This document shows, in pieces, positions 1 to 8,237 of a DNA stretch of 64,000 bases. Positions within the stretch are counted from its first letter, which is position 1. Each line of letters opens with the position of its first letter. Position numbers and translations under genes: made by a program. The stretch is from Nocardioides sp. zg-1230 (GTDB taxonomy: Bacteria > Actinomycetota > Actinomycetes > Propionibacteriales > Nocardioidaceae), in the NCBI RefSeq assembly GCF_013155335.1, contig NZ_JABJQZ010000001.1, positions 1 through 64,000 on the forward strand, given 5' to 3'. The notes under the pieces are model-generated. The model was given only the letters and a program-made list of their open reading frames with translations, had not been told where the DNA came from and did no database searches.

Positions 1-465
1 GACCCCGCGCCCCATCGCGAGGGACTGCCCGGCGAGGACGTGGAGGCACTTGACCCGGTCGGGCATCCCACCGGCGGAGATGCCGTCGATCTCGGGGACG
101 TCGAGCCCGGCCCGGTCCCCCACCTCGGCGCGGACCTCGAGGTAGCGCTCGTGCGCGCTGCGGTAGGCAGCAGCGAGCTCCTCGTCGGTGCCGAGGCGGT
201 CCTGCATCTCCTTCATCAGCCCGGAGCCCTCGAGCGTGCCGATGCGCGAGGCCGCGCGGGGGCAGGTCAGGTAGAAGGTCGTCGGGAAGGGCGTGCCGTT
301 GGGCAGCCGCGGCTCGGTCGTCACCACGTCGGGGTTGCCGCAGGGGCACCGGTGCCCGACGGAGTCGATGCCGCGGGGCCGGCGCCCGAGCTGGGCGTGG
401 ATGGCGGCCTCGTCGACCGGGTCGATCGTGTGATCACCGGTGTGATCGTCCTTGCGGTTGCTCAC
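1..465 (-). CDS. DUF501 domain protein (3' end off window)
   Basis: Reading leftward from GTG at 465 gives an open frame of 155 codons that runs off the left edge, so the C-terminus is missing. The protein begins MSNRKDDHTGDH and contains the DUF501 core with RCPCGNPDVV, PFPTTFYLTCP and a later PDRVKCLHVLAGQSLAMG. DUF501 proteins of unknown function sit next to ftsB and eno in many actinobacteria, and that is the order seen here. The GTG overlaps the ftsB stop codon as GTGA, so the two genes should be translationally coupled. The three Cys residues could bind metal, but that is inference. The family call is firm; the biochemical role is unknown. Confidence 0.88.
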   Translation of the reverse strand, partial: MSNRKDDHTGDHTIDPVDEAAIHAQLGRRPRGIDSVGHRCPCGNPDVVTTEPRLPNGTPFPTTFYLTCPRAASRIGTLEGSGLMKEMQDRLGTDEELAAAYRSAHERYLEVRAEVGDRAGLDVPEIDGISAGGMPDRVKCLHVLAGQSLAMGRGV

Positions 466-1085
466 TGCTGCGTTCCGTCGATCATCTCGGCAGGTTCCTC
501 GTCGGGCGGGGGTGGGTTGCCGGCCAGCTCCATCGACTCCCAGGCCGACGTCCACCAGGCCTTGGGCACCGTCTTGATCACGTCGTCCGGGTCGTTGAGC
601 GACGCCTGGGCCTCGAGGGGCTTGCCGTCGGCCCCGATGACCTCGAACCCGGCCTCGCCCGGCATCAGGTAGCCGAACCGCGCGCGGGCCTGGGCCTTGA
701 CGTAGGCCGGGTCGTCCCAGCGAGCCTTCTCCCGCTCGAGGTCGTTGATGCTGGCCTCGCGCTCGGCGATCTGCGCCTTGAGGTCACCGATGTGGGAGCG
801 CTGCTGGAGGTAGGCCCGCAGCGACGACGCGTAGGACACGGTCAGCACCGCGAGCACGAGCACCAGCACCGCGGCGCGCCCCGTGAACCGCGGTCGACGC
901 GCGGTGCCGCGCGGGGCGGCAGGTCGCACCGACCCGGCGACCGGCTCCACGGTGCGCGCGGACGTCGTACGCGTCCCGGCCGCCCGCGGTCGTGAGCCGC
1001 GGGCGCCGGGGTGCGTGCTGGAGCCCTGCCTCGGACCGCGCGACCCACCGGGCCCGCCCCGAGGCGTACGGCGCTGGGAAGGCAT
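462..1085 (-). CDS. ftsB: FtsB/DivIC septum formation initiator
   Basis: A 207-residue bitopic membrane protein of the divisome. Residues 1-70 are a basic, Pro/Arg/Thr-rich cytoplasmic tail. Residues 71-86 form one membrane segment (AAVLVLVLAVLTVSYA). Residues 90-122 form the coiled coil expected to bind FtsL and FtsQ, followed by the family signature RARFGYLMPGE near 134-144. Actinobacterial members carry the same long N-terminal tail. I chose the ATG at 1085; the frame stays open upstream, but those residues overlap the end of eno in another frame and are not family-like. Enolase lies 19 bp upstream and DUF501 overlaps downstream, which is the conserved actinobacterial eno-ftsB-DUF501 operon. 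Confidence 0.92.
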   Translation of the reverse strand: MPSQRRTPRGGPGGSRGPRQGSSTHPGARGSRPRAAGTRTTSARTVEPVAGSVRPAAPRGTARRPRFTGRAAVLVLVLAVLTVSYASSLRAYLQQRSHIGDLKAQIAEREASINDLEREKARWDDPAYVKAQARARFGYLMPGEAGFEVIGADGKPLEAQASLNDPDDVIKTVPKAWWTSAWESMELAGNPPPPDEEPAEMIDGTQQ

Positions 1086-1104
1086 GCAGGCCAGTCTGCC
1101 TGCT

Positions 1105-2424
<1,320 letters not shown>

Positions 2425-2471
2425 CTAGCCACGTCGTACGCCGACGTCGCCGGGGTGTCCGTCCGCACCGC

Positions 2472-2477
2472 TAGCGT
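2472..2477 (+). promoter_or_regulatory. -10 box of a probable leaderless promoter
   Basis: TAGCGT lies 7 nt before the GTG start at 2485, so transcription should begin at or next to the start codon. This is the usual geometry of leaderless actinobacterial genes. No Shine-Dalgarno sequence is seen. An alternative GTG at 2476 overlaps the box and is therefore unlikely. Confidence 0.5.
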
Positions 2478-2484
2478 GCGGCGC

Positions 2485-3300
2485 GTGCCCACCCCCGCCG
2501 ACCACCTGCGCGCCCTCGTCGACCGCGCCGTGCGGGCCGAGGAGGACGACGAGACCGGCGAGCGGCTGCGCCGGGCGATGGCCGGCGAGTCGCCGGCGCG
2601 GTTCACCGGCCGCCTCGTGCTCGAGCGGGCGGCGCACCAGGTGGCGACGACCGACCACACCCTCCGCGACATCGCGACCGAGTCCGGCTTCGACGGCTAC
2701 GACGTCTTCGCGCGCGCCTTCCGGCGCGAGCTCGGCGCCCTGCCGTCGCAGTGGCGCGCCGACCCGACGTCGCACCTCATCGACGCACCGGGTGACGCCC
2801 ACGTTCACCCACCGGACGGCGTCCGGCTGCCCGCGCGGTGGAGGATCGACTCCGTGGACCTGGTCGTCGAGATGGCTCAGCGCCACGTGCGCGTGGTGGC
2901 GGGCCTCGTCGAGGCCGCCCGTCAGGTGCCCCGCCCCGAACTCGACCGGCCGGCCGAGGACGGCACCCTGCGCTCCGCCCTCACGTCGGCGGTCGGGGAG
3001 CTGGCAGCCCTGATCGCGCTGGTCCGCGAGACCGAGGTCCACGCGCCTGCCGACGACGAGTCCCTCACGGAGCTGAGCGACCGGCTGGCCCGGGTGGGCC
3101 CCGACTTCGTCGACTCCGTCGCCCTGCTGGGCGCGACCGGGCGCTTCGACGAGGCGTTCGTCGACGCGTTCCGACCCGCCCCGACCGCGACGTCGTACGG
3201 CACGAGGGTCACCCGGACGCTCACCGACGCCGACGGCACGCTCCTGCTGGCCCGCACCCGGCTCCGCGCGTGCGGCGTCGACTGGCCGGTGCCGGCATGA
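2485..3300 (+). CDS. AraC-family HTH regulator with DinB-like C-terminal domain
   Basis: A 271-residue protein. Residues 40-91 hold an AraC/XylS-type DNA-binding domain, recognised by IATESGFDGYDVFARAFRR followed by LGALPSQWR, which is the classic second helix-turn-helix. The remaining 170 residues (from VDLVVEMAQRHVRVVAG) resemble the helical DinB/DUF664 fold found fused to AraC domains in actinobacteria, with a His in the first helix; this second assignment is less certain. The stop overlaps the start of the APC permease (ATGA), so the regulator may control that transporter. The ligand is unknown. A promoter 7 nt upstream suggests leaderless translation. Confidence 0.75.
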   Translation: MPTPADHLRALVDRAVRAEEDDETGERLRRAMAGESPARFTGRLVLERAAHQVATTDHTLRDIATESGFDGYDVFARAFRRELGALPSQWRADPTSHLIDAPGDAHVHPPDGVRLPARWRIDSVDLVVEMAQRHVRVVAGLVEAARQVPRPELDRPAEDGTLRSALTSAVGELAALIALVRETEVHAPADDESLTELSDRLARVGPDFVDSVALLGATGRFDEAFVDAFRPAPTATSYGTRVTRTLTDADGTLLLARTRLRACGVDWPVPA

Positions 3301-4529
3301 GCGCCCAGCCGGAGCTCGCCCGTCGGCTCGGCACCACGGACGCGGTCGTCGTCGGGCTGAGCGCGATGCTCGGGGCGGGCGTCTTCGTCGCCTTCGCCCC
3401 GGCCGCGGAGGCCGCCGGGCGCGGGCTCCTCGTGGGGCTCGCGGTCGCGGCCGTCATCGCTTTCTGCAACGCCGTCGCGTCGGCCCAGCTCGCCTCGTCC
3501 TACCCCGCGTCGGGCGGCACCTACCTCTTCGGTCGTGAGGTCCTCGGCCCCTGGTGGGGCTTCCTGGGGGGGTGGGGGTTCGTCGTCGGCAAGACCGCCT
3601 CGTGCGCCGCCATGGCCATGACCTTCGCCGCGTACGCCGCCCCCGGCGCGGGCGCGTGGCAGCGCGCCCTTGCCGCGCTCGCGGTCGTGGCGTTCACCGT
3701 CCTCAACCTGCGTGGCGTCACCCGCACCGCGACCGCCGCCAAGGTCCTCCTGGTCGCCACCCTCGTCGTCCTCACCGGCTTCCTGGCCCTCGTCGCGACG
3801 GGCGACGGCGAGCCGGTCGACCGGCTCGCCGCGACCGGCGGCGCGTGGGGCGTCCTGCAGGCGGCCGGCCTGCTCTTCTTCGCCTTCGCCGGCTACGCCC
3901 GGATCGCCACCCTCGCCGAGGAGGTCCGGCGCCCGGAGGTCCTCGGTCGCGCGATCCTGCTCGCCCTCGGCACCGCGGTCGTGCTCTACCTGCTCGTTGC
4001 GCTGGCCCTGGTGCAGGTCCTCGGCGACGCCCTCCCCACCTCCACGGTCCCGGTCGCCGACGCGACGGCAGCGCTCGGCGCCGACTGGGCGGTCCCGCTC
4101 GTCCGGATCGGCGCGGCCGCGGCCGCCCTCGGTGCCCTGCTGGCCCTGCTGGCCGGGGTCGGGCGTACGACGCTCGCGATGGCGCGCGAGCGTGACCTGC
4201 CCGGCCCCCTCGCCTCCGTCGACGAGCGGCACCGGGTCCCCGACACCGCCCAGGTCGTCATCGGCGTCGCCGTGGTGGCGCTGGTGCTGCTCGCCGACCT
4301 GCGCGGTGCGATCGGCTTCTCGTCGTTCGGGGTGCTCGTCTACTACGCCGTCGCCAACCTCTCCGCCCTGCGCCAACCACCCGAGCAGCGCCGGTGGCCG
4401 CGCGGGCTGCAGGTGCTGGGCCTGGTCGGGTGCCTGGCGATGGCCTGCGCGCTGCCGCTCGGCTCCGTGCTCGCGGGGCTCGCGGTCTTCGCGGTCGGCG
4501 TGGTGGGTCGATTGGTGGCGCGGCGCTGA
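3297..4529 (+). CDS. APC-family amino acid/polyamine permease
   Basis: A 410-residue integral membrane protein with about 11-12 hydrophobic segments. The N-terminal APC signature DAVVVGLSAMLGAGVFVAF (residues 14-32) carries the unwound TM1 substrate-binding motif GAG, and SYPASGGTYLF is the usual TM3 motif. FFAFAGYARIATLAEEVRRP (TM6) is typical of cationic or neutral amino acid APC transporters. The C-terminus is shorter than in 480-500 residue relatives. ATG at 3297 overlaps the upstream AraC-type gene by 4 nt. The substrate cannot be told from sequence. Confidence 0.88.
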   Translation: MSAQPELARRLGTTDAVVVGLSAMLGAGVFVAFAPAAEAAGRGLLVGLAVAAVIAFCNAVASAQLASSYPASGGTYLFGREVLGPWWGFLGGWGFVVGKTASCAAMAMTFAAYAAPGAGAWQRALAALAVVAFTVLNLRGVTRTATAAKVLLVATLVVLTGFLALVATGDGEPVDRLAATGGAWGVLQAAGLLFFAFAGYARIATLAEEVRRPEVLGRAILLALGTAVVLYLLVALALVQVLGDALPTSTVPVADATAALGADWAVPLVRIGAAAAALGALLALLAGVGRTTLAMARERDLPGPLASVDERHRVPDTAQVVIGVAVVALVLLADLRGAIGFSSFGVLVYYAVANLSALRQPPEQRRWPRGLQVLGLVGCLAMACALPLGSVLAGLAVFAVGVVGRLVARR

Positions 4530-4765
4530 GCCGACGCGCCTGACGTCCACACCCATGACGCCCGAGGCGCTGCGCGCCATCGCACCGTAGGCAGACTCCA
4601 TGGGGTCAGGAACCGTCACGCGCAGATGCCGCGAGGCGCGGCTGCGACCAGGAAGCACGCGAGCTGGCCCTCGGCGGGCGTGCCGAGGATCTGCGGCCTC
4701 AGTGGGGGCCGGCGCCGCCCGAGACAGCCAGAAGTGTCACCACCAAACACGCTCGCTGTGTCACC

Positions 4766-4806
4766 GGTGTCCTGACACAGAACTGTCACCGATGTCTTGA
4801 GACATC
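4766..4806. repeat. Two palindromic TGTCACC-linked repeats in the 4530-4847 intergenic gap
   Basis: The 318-bp gap between the permease and the HNH gene holds no convincing gene. Near its right end is a pair of related units: TGTCACC followed by the palindrome GTGTCCTGACAC (4768-4779), and TGTCACC followed by the 16-bp palindrome GATGTCTTGAGACATC (4791-4806). A third AGTGTCACC occurs just upstream (about 4733). They end about 30 bp before the -10 box of the HNH gene. They could be operator sites or the relic of an insertion-sequence end. The second HNH copy lacks them. Confidence 0.55.
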
Positions 4807-4834
4807 ACACTGGGCGACTGTCGGTGGGCTTCCT

Positions 4835-4840
4835 TAGAAT
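4835..4840 (+). promoter_or_regulatory. -10 box, leaderless promoter of the HNH gene
   Basis: TAGAAT is followed by the 7-nt spacer CGAACAC and then ATG. The second copy of this gene has TATAAT with the identical spacer, which supports both the promoter and the start codon. Confidence 0.6.
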
Positions 4841-4847
4841 CGAACAC

Positions 4848-6284
4848 ATGAGCGAAGCGCTGACAGAGGTGAAGGCAGGTGGGGTCGAGGACCTCACCGC
4901 CACCGACCTGCTGCGCGCGATCCGCTCCTCGCGCGAGATCGAGCACGCCGAAGCCGCCCGCCAGCTCGTCCTCGCCGCGGCGTGGGCGGACTTGCATCCG
5001 CCGGAGTCGATCCATGACGCCGCGTCGTTCAGCGCGGCGGGGTGGGAGCACGAGGAGCCCATCGCCGGTGAAGGGGCCCCGTTGGTGGCGGAGTTCTGCG
5101 TAGCCGAGCTCGGCGGGGTGCTCGGGATGTCGTCGACCGCCGCGAAGAGGCTCATCGGCCATGCGTTGGAGCTGCGTCACCGACTGCCCCGGCTGTGGGC
5201 GCAGGTCCAGGCCGGCCGGGTTGCGGCGTGGAAGGCCCGGGCGGTGGCCGAGGCCACGATCCACTCGGCGCCCTCGTTGACGCGTGTGGCCGCGGGCTTT
5301 GTGGATGCGCAGGTCGCTGCGGTCGCGGGTCGGGTGGGTCCGGCGCAGCTGGACCGGTTGGTCGCGGAGGCGATCAAGCGTCACGACCTCGCCGAGGCTG
5401 ATCCGACCCAGGATCCGGAGGACGGCTACCTCTACGTCGACCCGCGTCACGTCACGATCGACACCCAGGACGTGCACTTCGCGGGCACGATGCGCATCGA
5501 GGCCGACGTCGACATCGCTGACGCCCTCGACCTCGACCGTGCGGTGGCGCGCGGCGCCGAGACGCAGAAGGCCCTCGGGTCCGCACTGCCCCTTGATGCT
5601 CGACGGGCCAAGGCCCTCGGCGACCTCGCCCGCACCCAGACCGCCCTCGACCTCGCCGAAGCCGGCACCGACCCGCAGCAGCTGCCGGCAGCACGGGAGG
5701 TCGTCCTCCACGCCCACTTCGACGCCCACTTCGACGCCCACTTCGACGGCGACACCACCGTCTTCGGGCCCACCGGACGGCTCGAGGAAGGGCAGCGGCT
5801 GGTCCTGCTCGAGCAGGTGAAGTCATGGTGCGCCGACTCCCGGACCAAGGTCACGATCAAGCCGGTCATCGACCTCAACACCCAGCTGGCCACCGACGCC
5901 TACGCCGTGCCGGACCGGATCCGTGAGCAGGTCATCCTCAGAGACAGAACGTGCGTGTTCCCGTGGTGCACCCGGTCCGCCCGGCGCTGCGACATCGACC
6001 ACGTCATCCCCTACGACCCCGACGCCGCAGCTGAGGGCAGACCCCAGCCCGGCCCCACCCGGAGCGACAACCTCGCCTGCCTGTGCCGCTTCCACCACCG
6101 GTTGAAGACGCACTCGCCCTGGCGCTACGAGATGGTCGCGCCCGGAGTGTTCGAGTGGACCAGTCCCCACGGGCACCGCTACCGCCGCGACCACACCGGC
6201 ACCACCCCGATCGACGACCCAGAACCACCCGGCCCACCCGATCCGGTCGACGTCGTACACATCCCCCGACCCCGACGACCATGA
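4848..6284 (+). CDS. DUF222 / HNH endonuclease (13E12-type), copy 1
   Basis: A 478-residue protein. Residues about 20-330 match the DUF222 (13E12 repeat) region common in actinobacteria, and residues 365-430 form the HNH nuclease. The nuclease has RDRTCVFPWCTRSARRCDIDH, a zinc-Cys pair followed by the D-H catalytic pair, then DNLACLCRFHHRLKTH. It should cut DNA; its biological role is unknown and the family behaves like a dispersed repeat. Copy 2 at 30945-32345 is near-identical from about residue 45 onward, but the 30 residues after MSEAL differ. Copy 1 has an expanded HFDA repeat. It is probably leaderless. Confidence 0.85.
   Translation: MSEALTEVKAGGVEDLTATDLLRAIRSSREIEHAEAARQLVLAAAWADLHPPESIHDAASFSAAGWEHEEPIAGEGAPLVAEFCVAELGGVLGMSSTAAKRLIGHALELRHRLPRLWAQVQAGRVAAWKARAVAEATIHSAPSLTRVAAGFVDAQVAAVAGRVGPAQLDRLVAEAIKRHDLAEADPTQDPEDGYLYVDPRHVTIDTQDVHFAGTMRIEADVDIADALDLDRAVARGAETQKALGSALPLDARRAKALGDLARTQTALDLAEAGTDPQQLPAAREVVLHAHFDAHFDAHFDGDTTVFGPTGRLEEGQRLVLLEQVKSWCADSRTKVTIKPVIDLNTQLATDAYAVPDRIREQVILRDRTCVFPWCTRSARRCDIDHVIPYDPDAAAEGRPQPGPTRSDNLACLCRFHHRLKTHSPWRYEMVAPGVFEWTSPHGHRYRRDHTGTTPIDDPEPPGPPDPVDVVHIPRPRRP
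5712..5747 (+). repeat. Three tandem 12-bp units inside HNH copy 1
   Basis: GCCCACTTCGAC occurs three times in a row and encodes AHFD x3. The other copy of the gene has only one full unit at this place, so the array has expanded or contracted since duplication. Confidence 0.9.
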
Positions 6285-6426
6285 CCCCGCCCCACACCCC
6301 GCCACCCACCCGGTGACGGGGCGAACGGCCTGTCCGGGAGGCAACGCCGATCGTCGGCACTGCTGTTGCCGGCACCGATGTCACCACGCGGCCTTTCGTG
6401 CGATCCGAGCGGCGTCTCCGCGTTCC

Positions 6427-6714
6427 TCACGCGGCCTGCACGGCGGCCTGGTCATTCGGTGTCCCGGTGCGGACCGGAGCGAGCGTGCGCAGGCATGTCG
6501 ACGAAGCGATGCGGGTGAGGACCGACCTCGCCAGGACACTGACTCCGGCAGCCATGTGCGCCGAGAGGGAGTCCATGGCCTCGAGCGCTCGCGTCTCGCG
6601 CAACACCTGCGCCCAGGCCGCTCGTAGAAGGTGACCATCGGGCGACGGGGCGGCCGAGCCGGAGCCGTTGTCGTTGATGCCGGGACCGGCCGTCGCGCTG
6701 TCGAGGTTGCGCAC
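6427..6714 (-). CDS. Possible small hypothetical protein
   Basis: The 521-bp stretch 6285-6805 contains one candidate: a 95-codon minus-strand frame starting with GTG. It encodes an Ala-rich, helical product with LRAAWAQVLRETRALEAMDS and a C-terminal PNDQAAVQAA. Third-position G+C is high, as for real genes here, but there is no clear ribosome binding site and I recognise no family. It could equally be a chance frame or the remnant of a larger gene. Nothing else is visible in the stretch. Confidence 0.3.
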   Translation of the reverse strand: MRNLDSATAGPGINDNGSGSAAPSPDGHLLRAAWAQVLRETRALEAMDSLSAHMAAGVSVLARSVLTRIASSTCLRTLAPVRTGTPNDQAAVQAA

Positions 6715-6805
6715 GTTGTCGGGGGTTGACTACGCCGCGCCTTTCCCCACCCCCTCACCGGGCCATGAGCCCACGAGCCAGGCTGCCGACGAACCGTCGT
6801 CTGCC

Positions 6806-7093
6806 CTAGCGTCCGCCGATCGGCGTCACCACGGACCAATCGAGGGGGCACACCCACATCCCGTGCGAGCCGTCGACGCTCGCGCGTAGCGGGTGGTTCT
6901 CGGGATGGGCCGGGCACCGCGGCCAGTTGGTGCGCGCAGGACGCCAGAGCTGGTCCTCGATAGCCCATTCCTGGACCTGGTCCGCCACCTCGGCGATGCG
7001 CTCGGCGAGGGGGGCTGCGAGCCGCACGGACAGCCCCGATCCGGTGCCGTCCGAGCTCCACATCATGGTCGAGGCGTACCCCGGGTCGCCCAT
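6806..7093 (-). CDS. Hypothetical 95-residue protein
   Basis: A small soluble protein beginning MGDPGYASTMMWSSDG, with a central amphipathic helix (LAERIAEVADQVQEWAIEDQLW) and a C-terminal half with CPAHPENHPL...WVCPLD. The two Cys and two His residues could form a small zinc site. Similar short proteins with a C-x-x-H...W-x-C pattern are found in actinobacteria, but I cannot name a function. ATG at 7093 lies about 20 bp downstream of the mazG stop on the same strand, so it is probably the last gene of the mfd-lipoprotein-mazG unit. Confidence 0.6.
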   Translation of the reverse strand: MGDPGYASTMMWSSDGTGSGLSVRLAAPLAERIAEVADQVQEWAIEDQLWRPARTNWPRCPAHPENHPLRASVDGSHGMWVCPLDWSVVTPIGGR

Positions 7094-7113
7094 CCAGTCG
7101 ACGCCGTCACCAG

Positions 7114-7548
7114 TCAGGTCTGAGCCGGCCCGGCGACGTCCGGTTGCTGTGTGTTCCGCACCTTCTCGGCCTTCTCGGCGGCCTTGGCGGCGTTCCACAG
7201 CTCCATCACCTCGGCCACGTCGGCGGCGACCGCGTCGCCGAAGACATGGGGGTTGCGCCGTTCCATCTTGGCGATCACCCCGCGGGCGACGTCGTCGAGG
7301 GTGAACTCGCCCGCCTCCTCGGCGATCACCGCGTGGATGAACACCTGCAGCAGCAGGTCGCCCAGCTCGTCGCACAACGCGGCCGGGTCACCCGACTCGA
7401 TCGCCTCGACGACCTCCTCAGCCTCCTCCCGCACGTAGGGGATCAGCGAGGTGTGGGTCTGCTCGCGCTTCCACGCGCACTCGCGCTGCAGCACCCGCAT
7501 CTGCTCCGCGAAGTCCTCGAGGGCCGAGCTGCCGGTCGTGGCGCTCAC
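7114..7548 (-). CDS. mazG: MazG nucleoside triphosphate pyrophosphohydrolase
   Basis: A 144-residue single-domain MazG. It hydrolyses nucleoside triphosphates to monophosphate and pyrophosphate, acting in nucleotide-pool sanitation. The Mg-binding EExxE...ExxD pattern is visible as REEAEEVVEAIESGD followed by DELGDLLLQVFIHA. The substrate-side motif reads CAWKREQTHTSL, where most relatives have CPWDREQTH. The C-terminal RRNPHVFGD is also typical. It lies 4 bp downstream of the SurA-like lipoprotein and close to mfd, a grouping conserved in actinobacteria. Confidence 0.93.
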   Translation of the reverse strand: MSATTGSSALEDFAEQMRVLQRECAWKREQTHTSLIPYVREEAEEVVEAIESGDPAALCDELGDLLLQVFIHAVIAEEAGEFTLDDVARGVIAKMERRNPHVFGDAVAADVAEVMELWNAAKAAEKAEKVRNTQQPDVAGPAQT

Positions 7549-7552
7549 GGGC

Positions 7553-8233
7553 TCAGCCGCACCGGTGGCTGACCGGCAGCGTCTCCGCGAAGGCGGGGTC
7601 GGGCTCGGTCGCCGAGCCCGACTTCGCCGTGTCGCTGACCGCCACCGAGGTGGAGGTGTCGACCGGGGACAGCACCCCGTCGACGGTGCGCAGGCCGAAG
7701 CGCGGGTCGATCTCGAGGTCGTGGGTGTTGGGCCACTGGTTGAACACGTCGATGCCGGCCTGGGTGGTCTGCTCGGCGGTCGCGTCGGTGACGCCCTGCT
7801 CCTCCAGGACGATGCGACCGACCTGGTCGAGGATGTCCTGGGCGTAGGCCGAGGTGGACGCGAGCTCGACGTAGTCGTCGCGGACCTCCTCGGGCTGGGC
7901 CTCCGCCGCGGTCTCGCGCTGCGCGACGTCGTTGTAGTAGGTCGAGCCCGGCTCCACGCCGTAGTCGTCGGCGATCTGCGAGGCCTGCGAGCGCAGCGTC
8001 AGCAGCTGGACGACGTACTGGCGCACGAAGCCCATCGGCACCGCCGACTCGAGCTCCCCCACCGCGGTGCAGTAGTTGGTCGTGACCGCATCGACGTGGC
8101 GGGTGCTGATCTCCTCGTCGCCGACCTTGACCGCGACACCGGGGCTCGCGCTGCCGCAGCCGGTCAGCAGCAGTCCTGCGAGGGCCACCATCACCGAGGT
8201 GGGCGCGGCCGACATCCGGCGGGTCTTGCTCAC
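7553..8233 (-). CDS. SurA N-terminal-domain lipoprotein
   Basis: A 226-residue exported lipoprotein. The signal peptide ends in the lipobox LLTGC with the lipidated Cys at residue 26. The mature part begins SASPGVAVKVGDEEISTRHVD, the N-terminal helix pattern of SurA/PrsA-type chaperones (SurA_N_3). No PPIase (rotamase) domain follows, as is usual for the actinobacterial protein found beside mfd and mazG. It probably assists folding of secreted proteins on the outer face of the membrane; that role is inferred. It starts 4 bp after the mfd stop. Confidence 0.85.
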   Translation of the reverse strand: MSKTRRMSAAPTSVMVALAGLLLTGCGSASPGVAVKVGDEEISTRHVDAVTTNYCTAVGELESAVPMGFVRQYVVQLLTLRSQASQIADDYGVEPGSTYYNDVAQRETAAEAQPEEVRDDYVELASTSAYAQDILDQVGRIVLEEQGVTDATAEQTTQAGIDVFNQWPNTHDLEIDPRFGLRTVDGVLSPVDTSTSVAVSDTAKSGSATEPDPAFAETLPVSHRCG

Positions 8234-8237
8234 GGGG

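Larger units (their letters stand above)
4841..6315 (+). repeat. Inverted dispersed repeat, copy 1
   Basis: The DNA of the HNH gene plus about 7 bp before and about 30-50 bp after it recurs in inverted orientation at about 30900-32352. By eye over sampled stretches, identity is about nine bases in ten or better, except over codons 8-40. The similarity includes a GC-rich CCCCGCC...GGGG tail after the stop codon. Confidence 0.75.

Noticed and set aside
4733..4847. A complete insertion sequence upstream of HNH copy 1
   Set aside because: Only short palindromes are present; there is no transposase frame and no matching opposite end or target duplication.
5712..5747. 12-bp tandem repeat considered as a regulatory element
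   Set aside because: It is inside the HNH coding sequence, in frame, and absent from the paralog.
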